This document shows, piece after piece, positions 1-11,230 of a stretch of 64,000 bases of DNA. Origin of the DNA: Euptelea pleiosperma (taxonomy: Eukaryota > Streptophyta > Magnoliopsida > Ranunculales > Eupteleaceae); NCBI GenBank assembly GCA_035048495.1, contig CM068548.1, positions 806,001 to 870,000 of the forward strand, in the 5' to 3' direction. The notes under the pieces are model-generated. The model was not told where the DNA came from. It was given only the letters and a program-made list of their open reading frames with translations, and made no database searches. Position 1 is the stretch's first letter, and each line of letters starts with the position of its first letter. The position numbers and the translations under genes are program-made.

Positions 1-1560
1 TACGAGGTTCGATTGTGAAAAAGTCACTAGTTATTAGCTTAGGAATGTAACGCACAAACTGAGTCTAATTAGAGACATTGACGCACGGATGGAGCGAACT
101 TGTTTCGACTATCCCGAATCTTGTTCCAAGACTTCAAATGTGTTGAAACAATTGTAATGGAAGAGTTTGAGTCAAATTACGATGTCCGGTTGCGAGAATG
201 TCACTTGTTATAGGCTTCGGAATGTAATACACAAACTGGGTCCAATTAGAGACATTGACTCACGGATGGAGCAAACTTGTTTCGACAGTCCCGAATCTAA
301 TTCCAACACTTCAAATGTATTAAAACAATTGTAATAGAAGATATTGAGTCAAATTATGAGGTCCGGTTGTGAAAAAGTCATTAGTTATAAGCTTAGGAAA
401 GTAACGCACAAACTGAGCCTAATTAGAGACATTGACGCACGGATGGAGCGAACTTGTTTCGACTGTCCCGAATCTTGTTCCAAGACTTCAAATGTATTGA
501 AACAATTATAATGGAAGAGTTTGAGTGAAATTACGAGGTCCGGTTGCGAGAAAGTCACTTGTTATAGGCTTCGGAATGTCACACACAAACTGAGTCCAAT
601 TAGAGACATTGACGCACGGATGGAGCAAACTTGTTCCGACAGTCCCGAATCTAATTCCAACACTTCAAATATCTTAAAACAATTGTAATAGAAGATATTG
701 AGTCAAATTACGAGGTCCGGTTGTGAAAAAGTCACTAGTTATAAGCTTAGGAAAGTAACGCACAAACTGAGTCTAATTAGAGACATTGACGTACGGATGG
801 AGCGAACTTGTTTCGAATGTCCCGAATCTTGTTCCAAGACTTAAAATGTGTTGAAACAATTGTAATGGAAGAGTTCGAGTAAAATTACGAGGTCCAGTTG
901 CGAGAAAGTCACTTGTTATAGGCTTCGGAATGTAACACACAAACTGAGTCCAATTAGAGGCATTGACGCACGGATGGAGCAAACTTTTTTTGATAGTCCC
1001 GAATCTTATTCCAACACTTCAAATGTCTAAAAAAAATTGTAATAGAAGATATTGAGTCAAATTACGAGGTCCGTTTGCGAAAAAGTCAGTAATTATAGGC
1101 TTTGGAATGTAACGCACAAACTGAGTCAAATTAGAGACATTGACGAACGAATGGAGCAAACTTGTTCCGCCTGTCCCGAATCTTGTTCCAAGACTTCAAA
1201 TGTGTTGAAACAATAATAATGGAATAGTTTGAGTAAAATTACGAGGTCCGGTTGCGAGAAAGTCACTTGTTATAGGCTTCGGAATGTAACACACAAACTG
1301 AGTCCAATTAGAGACATTGATGCACGGATGGAGCAAACTTGTTCCGACAGTCCCGAATCTAATTCCAACACTTCAAATGTGTTGAAACAATTGTAACAGA
1401 AGATATTGAGTCAAATTACGAGGTCCGGTTGTGAAAAAGTCATTAGTTATAAGCTTAGGAAAGTAACGCACAAACTGAGCCTAATTAGAGACATTGACGC
1501 ACGGATGGAGCGAACTTGTTTCGACTGTCGCGAATCTTGTTCCAACACTTCAAATGTGTT
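1..1560 (+). repeat. Two-monomer (354 bp) higher-order period at the left edge
   Basis: A variant monomer marked by TAAGCTTAGGAAAGTAACGC and GGAGCGAACTTG (instead of GGAGCAAACTTG) recurs with GGAGCG at 91, 445, 799 and 1507. The spacings are 354, 354 and 708 bp, that is two, two and four monomers. It alternates with a monomer carrying CACTTGTTATAGGCTTCGG or similar. This is a dimeric higher-order repeat with one unit interrupted. The same variant is scarce in the middle of the window and returns at 56.9-61.5 kb. Confidence 0.8.
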
Positions 1561-2870
1561 GGAACAATTGTAATGGAAGAGTTTGAGTCAAATTGCGAGG
1601 TCCGGTTACGAAAATGTAACTAGTTATAGGCTTCAGAATGTAACACACAAACTAAGTCCAATTATAGACATTGACGCAAGGATGGAGCAAACTTTTTTCG
1701 ACTATCCCGAATCTTCTTCCAAGACTTCAAATGTGTTGATACAATTGTAATGGAAGATCTTGAGTCAAATTTTGAGGTCCGATTGCGAAAACGAATCTAG
1801 TTATAGGCTTCGGAATGTAACACACAAACTAAGTCCAATTAGAGAAATTGACGAACGAATGGAGCAAACTTGTTCCGCCTGTCCCGAATCTTCTTCCATG
1901 ACTTCAAATGTGTTGAAACAATAGTAATGAAAGATTTTGAGTAAAATTACGAGGTCCGGTTGCGAGAAAGTCACTAGTTATAGTCTTCGGAAAGTAACAC
2001 ACAAACTAAGTCAAATTAGAGACAAATACGCACGCGTGGAGCAAACTTGTTTCGACTGTCCCGAATCTTGATCCAACACTTCAAATGTGTTGAAATAATT
2101 GTAATGGAAGAGTTTGAGTTAAATTACGAGGTCCAGTTGCGAAAACATAACTAGTTATAGGGTTCGGAATGTAACACACAAACTAAGTCCAATTATAGAC
2201 ATTGACGCACGGATGGAGCGCTTGTTTCGACTGTCCCGAATCTTGTTCCAAGACTTCAAATGTGTTGAAACAATTGTAATGGAAGAGTTTGAGTCAAATT
2301 ACAAGGTCCGATTGTGAAAACGTATCTAGTTATAGGCTTCGGAATGTAACACACAAACTAAGTCCAATTAGAGCCATTGACGAACGAATGGAGCAAACTT
2401 GTTCCGCCTGTCCCGAATCTTGTTCAAGACTTCAAATGTGTTGAAACAATAATAATGAAAGAGTTTGAGTAAAATTACGAGGTCCAGTTGCAAGAAAGTC
2501 ACTAGTTATAGGCTTCGGAATGTAACACAAACCGTGTCCAATTTGGGACATTGACGCACGGATGGAGCAAACTTGTTCCGCCTGTCCCAAATCTTGTTCC
2601 AACACTTCAAATGTGTTGAAACAATAATAATTGAAGAGTTTGAGTAAAATTACGAGGTCCGGTAGCGAGAAAGTCAGTTGTTATAGGCTTCGGAATGTAA
2701 CACACAAACTGAGTCCAATTAGAGGCATTGACGCACGGATGGAGCAAATTTCTTTCGACGGTCCCGAACCTTATTCCAACACTTCAAATGTGTTAAAACA
2801 ATTGTAATAGAAGATATTGAGTCAAATTACGAGGTCCGGTTGCGAAAAAGTCAGTAATTATAGGCTTAGG

Positions 2871-2875
2871 AATGT
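2871..2875. repeat. Target-site duplication AATGT, left copy (LTR 1)
   Basis: AATGT precedes the TG of the LTR and is repeated right after its terminal CA at 5602-5606. Removing the LTR and one copy restores an intact satellite monomer (TTAGGAATGT|AACGCAC). Confidence 0.95.
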
Positions 2876-3536
2876 TGATATTCGCTTAAAAGTGTGTATT
2901 TTCCACTGTTATCTTCTAAGCATTTTTACACTCTCCTACGTTAAAATGATCTATTTATCTACTTTTCTACATAAGAGTCTCTTTTGTTGCATAGAACACA
3001 CTTTTCTGGACGAAATGGTATATTTGCATGCATTAAACACATTGTTGGAAGTCTAGACATTGAGTCGTTCTGATAAAGTCTCACTACGCGCTTCTTCTGT
3101 CGCAGGAAACCCCGATGGGACAATTCTCGAGACTTGCGAGCCCACATCAATCAGGAAAGCCCATTATCAAAGCTTAAAGAGCCCACATACTATGACTAGA
3201 AGATATGGGCCAACTATGGGCTGAATAAGATGACCAAAAAGCCGGCCCAAAGAACGAAGAGAACAGGAGAGCCAATGACCAAGAGACGGACCAAAGCGTT
3301 TAAAGCCACATGAGTCAGCAAGGAATGATAGTCTACTCTACTGGAGAAGCGTGAGGATGGTCACAGTGAAGACCAGGGTTCCAGACCCTCTACCAATACT
3401 TTTATCTCCATTTTTTGATACTTTCTCTCTCATCTCTCCTTATTCTCTCTCTCTCTTCATCTCTCAGTCCTCGAATCTACTGACCTAACCCCAGAACTCC
3501 TGTCCATCGGCTCTATCTCATCTCCCTTAGCTTTCT

Positions 3537-3596
3537 GACCGTTGGATCTTCTATCGGACCGTTGGATCTTCAATCGGACCGTTGGATCTCTCTAGA
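3537..3596 (+). repeat. Three tandem 20-bp repeats in LTR 1 5' block
   Basis: Three consecutive 20-bp units each begin GACCGTTGGATC. All four LTR copies keep exactly three units at the equivalent place, which suggests functional retention or simple common ancestry. Repeated U3 motifs in LTRs often act as enhancer or binding sites; that role is inference. Confidence 0.85.
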
Positions 3597-3900
3597 TCCG
3601 TGATCTACCAATCTGGGTCCCAATCAAGTCACCATCCATCCGATCGCCATCAGACTGTCTATCACATCATCTTGTGAGACGATGGACATCATCAATCCAT
3701 GTGGGCCAGTAGCCGGGCCCATCATCATCGACCCGCTGTCCGACCAGTTAGTGGACCCCGTGAATTTCAAAATAATTTTAATTAAATTTTAAAAAAATGG
3801 GGGGTCCACTAAATGGGGACATTCCCCAAAGAAAAGTAAGGTTTTACTTTAAAAAAAAAAAAAAAATTATTTTTCTTATTTTTTTATTTTCAAAAAAAAT

Positions 3901-3926
3901 CCCTATTTCCATTAAAGGAAATAGGG
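3901..3926. promoter_or_regulatory. 26-bp near-palindrome just upstream of the LTR 1 TATA box
   Basis: The arm CCCTATTTCCATT is followed by its reverse complement with one mismatched pair (ATTAAA at the centre instead of ATTAAT). In the other three LTRs the palindrome is perfect. It ends 4 bp before the TTTAAAAG box. Confidence 0.8.
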
Positions 3927-3930
3927 AAGC

Positions 3931-3938
3931 TTTAAAAG
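3931..3938 (+). promoter_or_regulatory. TATA-like box of LTR 1
   Basis: TTTAAAAG lies right after the palindrome. A full AAACCCTAA telo-box follows at 3957-3965, about 26 bp downstream, where transcription would start. The equivalent site in LTR 3 and LTR 4 reads TTTATAAG, a better TATA box. Promoter function is inferred from position and conservation. Confidence 0.6.
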
Positions 3939-5460
3939 GGGAGAAGAGAGGGTTTGAAACCCTAATCTCCTAATCCCTCTCCTCCTCTCCTTTCCCCAAA
4001 ACTTGCCCCCCACGTTTGCCCCTTCTTCCCCCTCCTTCTTCTCCTCTTCTTCCTTCTCGTCTTCTTCATCTTCTTCATTTTCTTTACCGGAGTTGTAGCC
4101 TGCAACTCCGGCCGGTAGCAACAACAGCCACCTCTTACACCGCTTGTTGCAGCGTACAGCACTGCTTATTGCTGCGTGCAGCACCATTGCTGCCACTCCG
4201 CCTCCAGCAACACCACCGTCCTTCCTCCTCCGCTAGGAACATGCAACTGTTGGCCATCCTCCAAACTCCGCCTCCTTGCTTCGCCTCCCTCTTCCACGGC
4301 CTGCAACGTGCACATCCTCTATGCACTGCCTGAACCAGCAAGCGCCTTCTTCCTCTTCTCCGGATGATTTCTTCACTCGTAGGTCATCTTCTTCATCAGG
4401 TCGGCAAGGCGATGCACCACCGCTTGAACCAGGAACTGGCATCTCCGGTGAACCACCTTCAACCAGGGTGTGGTCAACCTACAAGTTGCACGCTGGACAG
4501 CAACCTCCTGAGCCACCATATCAGCAACGTCTTCACTGATTTCGGTCACCTGCAACTATCTTTTGTTTGCCGATCACAACACCACCATCTTCTCATTGGC
4601 TGGCCGGAGCACCACCATCTCCTCTCAATGGGCAACGCCCACCTCTTTGCTACCTTCCTCATCAAAGCTCTGCACACCACCAGCCAACGGCTTCCACTTT
4701 CTCCTCCGTCTTCAGGTGGTGCATCCCCACGAACAGGTACCAGTAACCTCCATTAACGCCAGTTAATCGTCCATGATTGCTGCACTTCCAGCAAACATCT
4801 CCTCCGCCATCTTCTTCTTCTTGGACTAGAGGATGTCCTCCAACCTCCTCCCATTACTGCGCTCACCACCAGTTGATGGAACCTACCCCCATGCAACTTT
4901 CCGGGCATCCTCCTCATCCCGATCTCCATTCTCATGCACCATGCCACCGTACGGGATGATCACTTATTGCAAAACCTCATTGGCCGATTCACAAGGCTGA
5001 TCTCATTCATTTCAAGAGGTAATTTTCTCTCTCTTCCCTTACTTTATCTCTCTAGAGTTTGGGAATCCACTTTCTCTATCTAGAATCCCCAGGCTGATCG
5101 CCTTTTTGCACCGCCGACTCCGTTCGGTGAATGCAAGAGGGTGAGTTTTTCTCTCACCTCTACCTTGTCGGTCGGTAAACGACCGAGGTGTGAAAAATCT
5201 CTCTCTACCTTCTTCCTCTCTCTCTAAAAGTTCTCTTTACATGCTTTCTTACATGCTTTCTAGAATAGATTTACCGCTTTATTTATTTCTGTCATTTATT
5301 TCATGTAAGCAACAGTTTAATTAATGCAATTTAATTTTGATGATTTTAGTATTTTCTGGATCTCTTGGATGTGTTTTTAATCTCAACTCGCCATTCTCAT
5401 CCTTCCACATTTCTCTTGTATATTATCTGTCATTTTATGTTCTTATTCGCGCTAATCCGA
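3939..5460 (+). other. Pyrimidine-rich diverged core of LTR 1
   Basis: About 1.5 kb with C/T-rich low-complexity tracts (4020-4080, 5020-5060, 5140-5230) and then an AT-rich stretch (5250-5350) with poly(A)-signal-like TTTATTTATTT and TAATTTAATTTT sequence. The core is similar in length to those of the other LTRs (1522 versus about 1525, 1570 and 1478 bp) but aligns poorly with them. The open frames here (up to 130 residues, rich in Ser, Pro, His and Leu) have no recognisable domain and I do not call them genes. Confidence 0.75.
4087..4111. repeat. CCGGAGTTG/CAACTCCGG hairpin in LTR 1 core
   Basis: A 25-bp inverted repeat with arms CCGGAGTTG...CAACTCCGG. The same motif, in varied contexts, recurs in the cores of the other three LTRs even though the surrounding sequence does not align. 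Confidence 0.8.
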
Positions 5461-5601
5461 CTAATCCCGAGTGCGGATCGACAACCGACACAAGCCACTG
5501 TGCAAAATTGCTCATTCTACAGGTTAAAAGTCTCGGATTAATTAAAAATGTGTTGAAGTTAGGGTTTCCATAACCAACGACGTGGAAAAATCCTACTTTC
5601 A
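5461..5601 (+). other. Conserved 141-bp 3' terminal block of LTR 1
   Basis: It runs from CTAATCCCGAGTGCGGATCG to the terminal CTACTTTCA. The block is exactly 141 bp in all four LTRs. It carries TTAGGGTTT (reverse telo-box) at 5559-5567. Compared with the other copies it has CpG losses: GACGTGG for GACGCGG and CCATAACC for CCGTAACC. Confidence 0.9.
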
Positions 5602-5606
5602 AATGT
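5602..5606. repeat. Target-site duplication AATGT, right copy (LTR 1)
   Basis: Matches the copy at 2871-2875 exactly. Confidence 0.95.
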
Positions 5607-8600
5607 AACGCACAAACTGAGTCCAATTAGAGACATTGATGAACGAATGGAGCAAACTTGTTCCTCCTGTCCTGAATCTTGTTCCAAGACTTCAAATGTG
5701 TTGAAAACAATAATAATGAAAGAGTTTGAGTAAAATTACGAGGTCTAGTTGCAAGAAAGTCACTAGTTATAGGCTTCGGAAGTAACACAGAAACCGTGTC
5801 CAATTTGAGACATTGATGCATGGATGGAGCAAACTTGTTCTGTCTGTCCCGAATCTTGTTCCAACACTTCAAATGTGTTGAAACAATTGTAATGGAAGAG
5901 TTTGAGTCAAATTACACGGTCCGGTTACGAAAATGTAACTAGTTATAGGATTCGGAATGTAACACACAAACTAAGTCCAATTATAGACGTTGACGCACGG
6001 ATGGAGCAAACTTGTTTCGACTATCCCGAATCTTCTTCCAAGACTTCAAATGTGTTGATACAATTGTAATGGAAGAGCTTGAGTCAAATTATGAGGTCCG
6101 ATTGCGAAAACGTATCTAGTTATAGGCTTCAGAATGTAACACACAAACTAAGTCCAATTACAGATATTGACGAACGAATGGAGCAAACTTGTTCCGCCTA
6201 TCCCGAATCTTGTTCCAAGACTTCAAATGTGTTGAAACAATAATAATGAAAGAGTTTGAGTAAAATTCAAGGTCCAGTTGCGAGAAAGTCACTAGTTATA
6301 GGCTTCGGAATGTAACACACAAACCGTGTCCAATTTGAGACATTGACGCATGGATGGAGCAAACTTGTTCCGCCTGTCCCGAATATTGTTCCAACACTTC
6401 AAATGTGTTGAAACAATAATATTGGAAGAGTTTGAGTAAAATTACGAGGTTCGGTTGTGAGAAAGTCAGTTATTATAGGCTTCGGAATGTAACACACAAA
6501 TTGAGTCCAATTAGAGGCATTGACGCACGGATGGAGCAAACTTCTTTCGACGGTCCCAAACCTTATTCCAACACTTCAATTGGGTTAAAACAATTGTAAT
6601 AGAAGATATTGAATCAAATTACAAGGTCCGGTTGCAAAAAAGTCAGAAATTATAGGCTTAGGAATGTAACGCACAAACTGAGTCCAATTAGAGACATTGA
6701 CAAACGAATGGAGCAAACTTGTTCCTCCTGTCCTGAATCTTGTTCCAAGACTTCAAATGTGTTGAAACAATAATAATGAAAGAGTTCGAGTAAAATTATG
6801 AGGTCCAGTTGCGAGAAAGTCACTAGTTATAGGCTTCAGAATGTAACACAAACCGTGTCCAATTTGAGACATTGACGCACGGATGGAGCAAACTTGTTCC
6901 GCCTGTCCCGAATCTTGTTCCAACACTTCAAATGTGTTGAAACAATAATAATGGAAGAGTTTGAGTAAAATTACGAGGTCCGGTAGTGTGAAAGTCAGTT
7001 GTTCTAGGCTTCGGAATGTAACACACAAACTGAGTCCAATTAGAGGCATTGATGCACGGATGGAGCAAACTTCTTTCGACGGTCCCGAACCTTATTCCAA
7101 TACTTCAAATGTGTTAAAACAATTGTAATAGAAGATATTGAGTCAAATTACGAGGTCCGGTTGCGAAAAAGTCAGTAAATATAGGCATAGGAATGTAACG
7201 CACAAACTGAGTCCAATTAGAGACATTGATGAACGAATGGAGAAAACTTGTTCCTCCTGTCCTGAATCTTGTTCCAAGACTTCAAATGTGTTGAAAACAA
7301 TAATAATGAAAGAGTTTGAGTAAAATTACGAGGTACAGTTGCGAGAAAGTCACTAGTTATAGGCTTCGGAATGTAACACAGAAACCGTGTCCAATTTGAG
7401 ACATTGATGCACGGATGGAGCAAACTTGTTCTGTCTGTCCCGAATCTTGTTCCAAAACTTCAAATGTGTTGAAAAAATTGTAATGGAAGAGTTTGAGTCA
7501 AATTACGCGGTCCGGTTATGAAAATGTAACTAGTTATAGGATTCGGAATGTAACACACAAACTAAGTCCAATTATAGACGTTGACGCACGGATGGAGCAA
7601 ACTTGTTTCGACTGTCCCGAATCTTCTTCCAAGACTTCAAATGTGTTGATACAATTGTAATGGAAGAGCTTGAGTCAAATTATGAGGTCCGATTGCGAAA
7701 ACGTATCTAGTTATAGGCTTCAGAATGTAACACACAAACTAAGTCCAATTACAGATATTGACGAACGAATGGAGCAAACTTGTTCCGCCTGTCCCGAATC
7801 TTGTTCCAAGACTTCAAATGTGTTGAAACAATAATAATGAAAGAGTTTGAGTAAAATTACAAGGTCCAGTTGCGAGAAAGTTACTAGTTATAAGCTTCGG
7901 AATGTAACACACAAACCTTGTCCAATTTGAGACATTGACGCACAAATGGAGCAAACTTGTTCCGCCTGTCCCGAATATTGTTCCAACACTTCAAATGTGT
8001 TGAAACAATAATATTGGAAGAGTTTGAGTAAAATTACGAGGTCCGGTTGCGAGAAAGTCAGTTGTTATAGGCTTCGGAATGTAACACACAAATTGAGTCC
8101 AATTAGAGGCATTGACGCACGGATGGAGCAAACTTCTTTCGACGGTCCCGAACCTTATTCCAACACTTCAATTGGGTTAAAACAATTGTAATAGAAGATA
8201 TTGAGTCAAATTACAAGGTCCGATTGCAAAAAAGTCAGAAATTATAGGCTTAGGAATGTAACGCACAAACTGAGTCCAATTAGAGACATTGACAAACCAA
8301 TGGAGCAAACTTGTTCCTCCTCTCCTGAATCTTGTTCCAAGACTTCAAATGTGTTGAAACAATAAGAATGAAAGAGTTTGAGTAAAATTATGAGGTCCAG
8401 TTGCGAGAAAGTCACTAGTTATAGGCTTCGGAATGTAACACACAAACCTTGTCCAATTTGAGACATTGACGCACGGATGAAGCAAACTTGTTCCGCCTGT
8501 CCCGAATCTTGTTCCAACACTTCAAATGTGTTGGAACAATAATAATGGAAGAGTTTGAGTAAAATTACGAGGTCCGGTAGCGAGAAAGTCAGTTGTTATA

Positions 8601-10179
8601 GGCTTCGGAATGTAACACACAAACTGAGTCCAATTAGAGGCATTGACGCACGGATGGAGCAAACTTCTTTAGACGGTCCCGAACCTTATTTCAACACCTC
8701 AAATGTGTTAAAACAATTGTAATAGAAGATATTGAGTCAAATTACGAGGTCCAGTTGCGAAAAAGTCAGTAAATATAGGCTTAGGAATCTAACGCACAAA
8801 CTGAGTCCAATTAGAGACATTGATGAACGAATGGAGCAAACTTGTTCCTCCTGTCCCGAATCTTCTTCCAAGACTTCAAATGTGTTGAAAACAATAATAA
8901 TGAAAGAGTTTGAGTAAAATTACAAGGTCCAGTTGCGAGAAAGTCACTAGTTATAGGCTTCGGAATGTAACACAGAACTGTGTCCAATTTGAGACAATGA
9001 TGCACGGATGGAGCAAACTTGTTTCGTCTGTCCCGAATCTTGTTCGAACACTTCAAATGTGTTGAAACAATAATAATGGAAGAGTTTGAGTCAAATTACG
9101 AGGTCCGGTTACGAAAATGTAACTAGTTATAGGCTTCGGAATGTAACACACAAACTAAGTCCAATTATAGACATTGACGCACGGATGGAGCAAACTTGTT
9201 TCGACTGTCCCGAATCTTCTTCCAAGACTTCAAATGTGTTGATACAATTGTAATGGAAGAGCTTGAGTCAAATTATGAGGTCCGATTGAGAAAACGAATC
9301 TGGTTATAGGCTTCGGAATGTAACACACAACCTAAGTCAATTAGAGATATTTACGAACGAATGGAGCAAACTTGTTCCGCCTGTCCAGAATCTTCTTCCA
9401 AGACTTCTAATGTGTTGAAAAATTAATAATGAAAGGGTGTGAGTAAAATTACGAGGTCCGGTTGCGAGATAACTAGTTATAGGCTTCGGAAAGTAACACA
9501 CAAACTAAGTCAAACTAGAGACATATACGCACGCGTGGAGCAAACTTGTTTCGACTATCCCGAATCTTGTTCCAACACTTCAAATGTGTTGAAATAATTG
9601 TAATGGAAGAGTTTGAGTTAAATTACGAGGTCCGGTTGCGAAAACGTAACTAGTTATAGGGTTCGGAATGTAACACACAAACTAAGTCCAATTATAGACA
9701 TTGACGCGCGGATGGAGCAACCTTGTTTCGACTGTCCCGAATCTTGTTCCAAGACTTCAAATGTGTTGAAACAATTGTAATGGAAGAGTTTGAGTCAAAT
9801 TACAAGGTCCGATTTCGAAAACGTATCTAGTTAGAGGCTTCGGAATGTAACACACAAACTAAGTCCAATTAGAGCCATTGACGAACGAATGGAGCAAACT
9901 TGTTCCGCCTGTCCCGAATCTTGTTCAAGACTTCAAATGTGTTGAAACAATAATAATGAAAGAGTTTGAGTAAAATTACAAGGTCCAGTTGCAAGAAAGT
10001 CACTAGTTATAGGCTTCGGAATGTAACACAACCGTGTCCAATTTGAGACATTGACGCACGGATGGAGCAAACTTGTATCGCCTATCCCAAATCTTGTTCC
10101 AATACTTCAAATGTGTTGAAACAATAATAATGGAAGAGTTTGAGTAAAATTATGAGGTCCGGTAGCGAGAAAGTCAGTT

Positions 10180-10184
10180 GTTAT
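10180..10184. repeat. Target-site duplication GTTAT, left copy (LTR 2)
   Basis: GTTAT precedes TGATATTCGC and recurs at 15674-15678 after the terminal CTACTTTCA of the outer LTR. The interrupted monomer reads GTTGTTAT|AGGCT when the insertion is removed. Confidence 0.95.
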
Positions 10185-10845
10185 TGATATTCGCTCAAAA
10201 GTGCTTATTTTAAGCAATTATCCTTTTAGCGTTATCGCACTCTCCTACGTAAAACTGCTCTAATTATCCACTTTTCTACGTAAGAGTCTATCTCATTGCG
10301 TAGAACACACTTTTCTAGACGAAATGGTATATTTGCATGCATTAAACACATTTTCGGAAGTCTAGATATTAAGCCGTTCTGATAAAATCTCATTACGCGC
10401 TTCTTCTGTCGCAGAAAACCCCGATGGGACGATTCTCGAGACTTGTGGGCCCAAATCGATCATGAAAGCCCATTATCAAAGCTTAAAGAGCCCACATGCT
10501 ATGACTAGAAGATATGGGCCAAATATGGGCTGAATAAGAGGACCAAAAAGCTGGCCCAAAGAACGAAGAGAGCAGGAGAGCCAATGACCAAGAGACGGAC
10601 CAAAGCGTTTAAAGCCACATGAGTCAGCAAAGAATGATAGTCGACTCTACTGGAGAAGCGTGAGGATGGTCACAGTGAAGACCAGGGTTCCAGACCCTCC
10701 GTTAGTGCTTTTCTCTCTATTTTCTGATATTTTCTCTCTCATCTCTCCTTATTCTCTCTCTCTCTTCATCTCTCGGTCCTCGAATCTACTGACCTAACCC
10801 CAGAACTCCTGCCCATCGGCTCTATCTCATCTCCCTTAGCTTTCT

Positions 10846-10905
10846 GACCGTTGGATATTCCATCGGACCGTTGGATCTTCAATTAGACCGTTGGATCTCT
10901 CTAGA
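10846..10905 (+). repeat. Three tandem 20-bp repeats in LTR 2 5' block
   Basis: Units begin GACCGTTGGAT; the first has ATTCC and the second ends AATTA, small differences from LTR 1. The copy number of three is conserved. Confidence 0.85.
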
Positions 10906-11201
10906 TCCGTCGATCTACCAATCTGGGTCCCAATCAAGTCACCATCCATCCGATCGCCATCAGACCGTCTGTCACATCATCTTGTGAGACAATGGACATC
11001 ACAAATCCATGTGGGCCAGTAGCCGGGCCCATCATCATCGACCCGCTGTCCGACCAGTTAGTGGACCCCGTGAATTTCCAAAGAATTTTAATTAAATTTC
11101 AAAAGAATGGGGGTTCCACTAATTGGGGAGATTCCCCATAGAAAAGTAGATTTTTACTTTAAAAATACCCTATTTCAAATATTTTTTTTATTTTAAAAAT
11201 A

Positions 11202-11227
11202 CCCTATTTCCATTAATGGAAATAGGG
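11202..11227. promoter_or_regulatory. Perfect 26-bp palindrome upstream of the LTR 2 TATA box
   Basis: CCCTATTTCCATT followed directly by its exact reverse complement, with no spacer. It ends 3 bp before TTTAAAAG (11231-11238). A protein-binding site for a symmetric dimer, or a cruciform, is possible. Confidence 0.88.
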
Positions 11228-11230
11228 AGC

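Larger units (their letters stand above)
1..2875 (+). repeat. 177-bp tandem satellite, block 1
   Basis: About 16 head-to-tail monomers, all in the same direction as every other satellite block here. Taking AGGTCC as monomer start, the best conserved parts are TAGTTATAGGCTTCGGAATG, then AACACACAAACT, then GGATGGAGCAAACTTG, and near the end TTCAAATGTGTTGAA. Monomers differ in the junction after that dyad, for example ATTGTAATGGAAGAGTTTGAG, AATAATAATGAAAGAGTTTGAG or ATTGTAATAGAAGATATTGAG types. The block is cut at 2875 by an LTR insertion and continues in register at 5607. No gene is visible. Confidence 0.97.
2876..5601 (+). mobile_element. Solo LTR 1 of a TG...CA retrotransposon family (2726 bp)
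   Basis: It starts TGATATTCGC and ends CTACTTTCA, with 5-bp direct repeats outside, the signature of LTR-retrotransposon integration. Three similar units occur in the window (10185-15673, 11843-14606 on -, 20371-23063). Inside are a conserved 5' block (2876-3938) ending at a TATA-like TTTAAAAG, a pyrimidine-rich core (3939-5460), and a conserved 141-bp tail (5461-5601). There is no second LTR, primer-binding site, gag, pol or polypurine tract, so this is a solo LTR left by LTR-LTR recombination. A compact non-autonomous element is an alternative. Several CpGs kept in the other copies are TpG or CpA here, so it is probably the oldest of the three outer insertions. The superfamily cannot be assigned without internal sequence; a 2.7-kb LTR would be at home in large Ty3/gypsy families, which is inference only. 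Confidence 0.93.
5602..10184 (+). repeat. 177-bp tandem satellite, block 2, nine-monomer higher-order period
   Basis: About 26 monomers. Diagnostic variants recur every ~1590 bp (nine monomers): the segment with ATGAACGAATGGAG and GAAAACAATAATAATG begins near 5637, 7228 and 8822, and the variant TTCAATTGGGTTAAAAC occurs near 6574 and 8166. The register continues across LTR 2 into block 3: the monomer with CAGAACTGTG at about 8973 reappears near 16052, another nine-monomer step once the LTR insertions are subtracted. Higher-order structure therefore predates the LTR 2 insertion. No gene is seen. Confidence 0.92.

Noticed and set aside
1..2875. CRISPR-like array
   Set aside because: The repeat unit is 177 bp with no unique spacers; it is a satellite.
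2876..5601. DNA transposon or Helitron
   Set aside because: The termini are TG...CA without terminal inverted repeats of any length beyond these bases, and 5-bp duplications are present. Helitrons make none.
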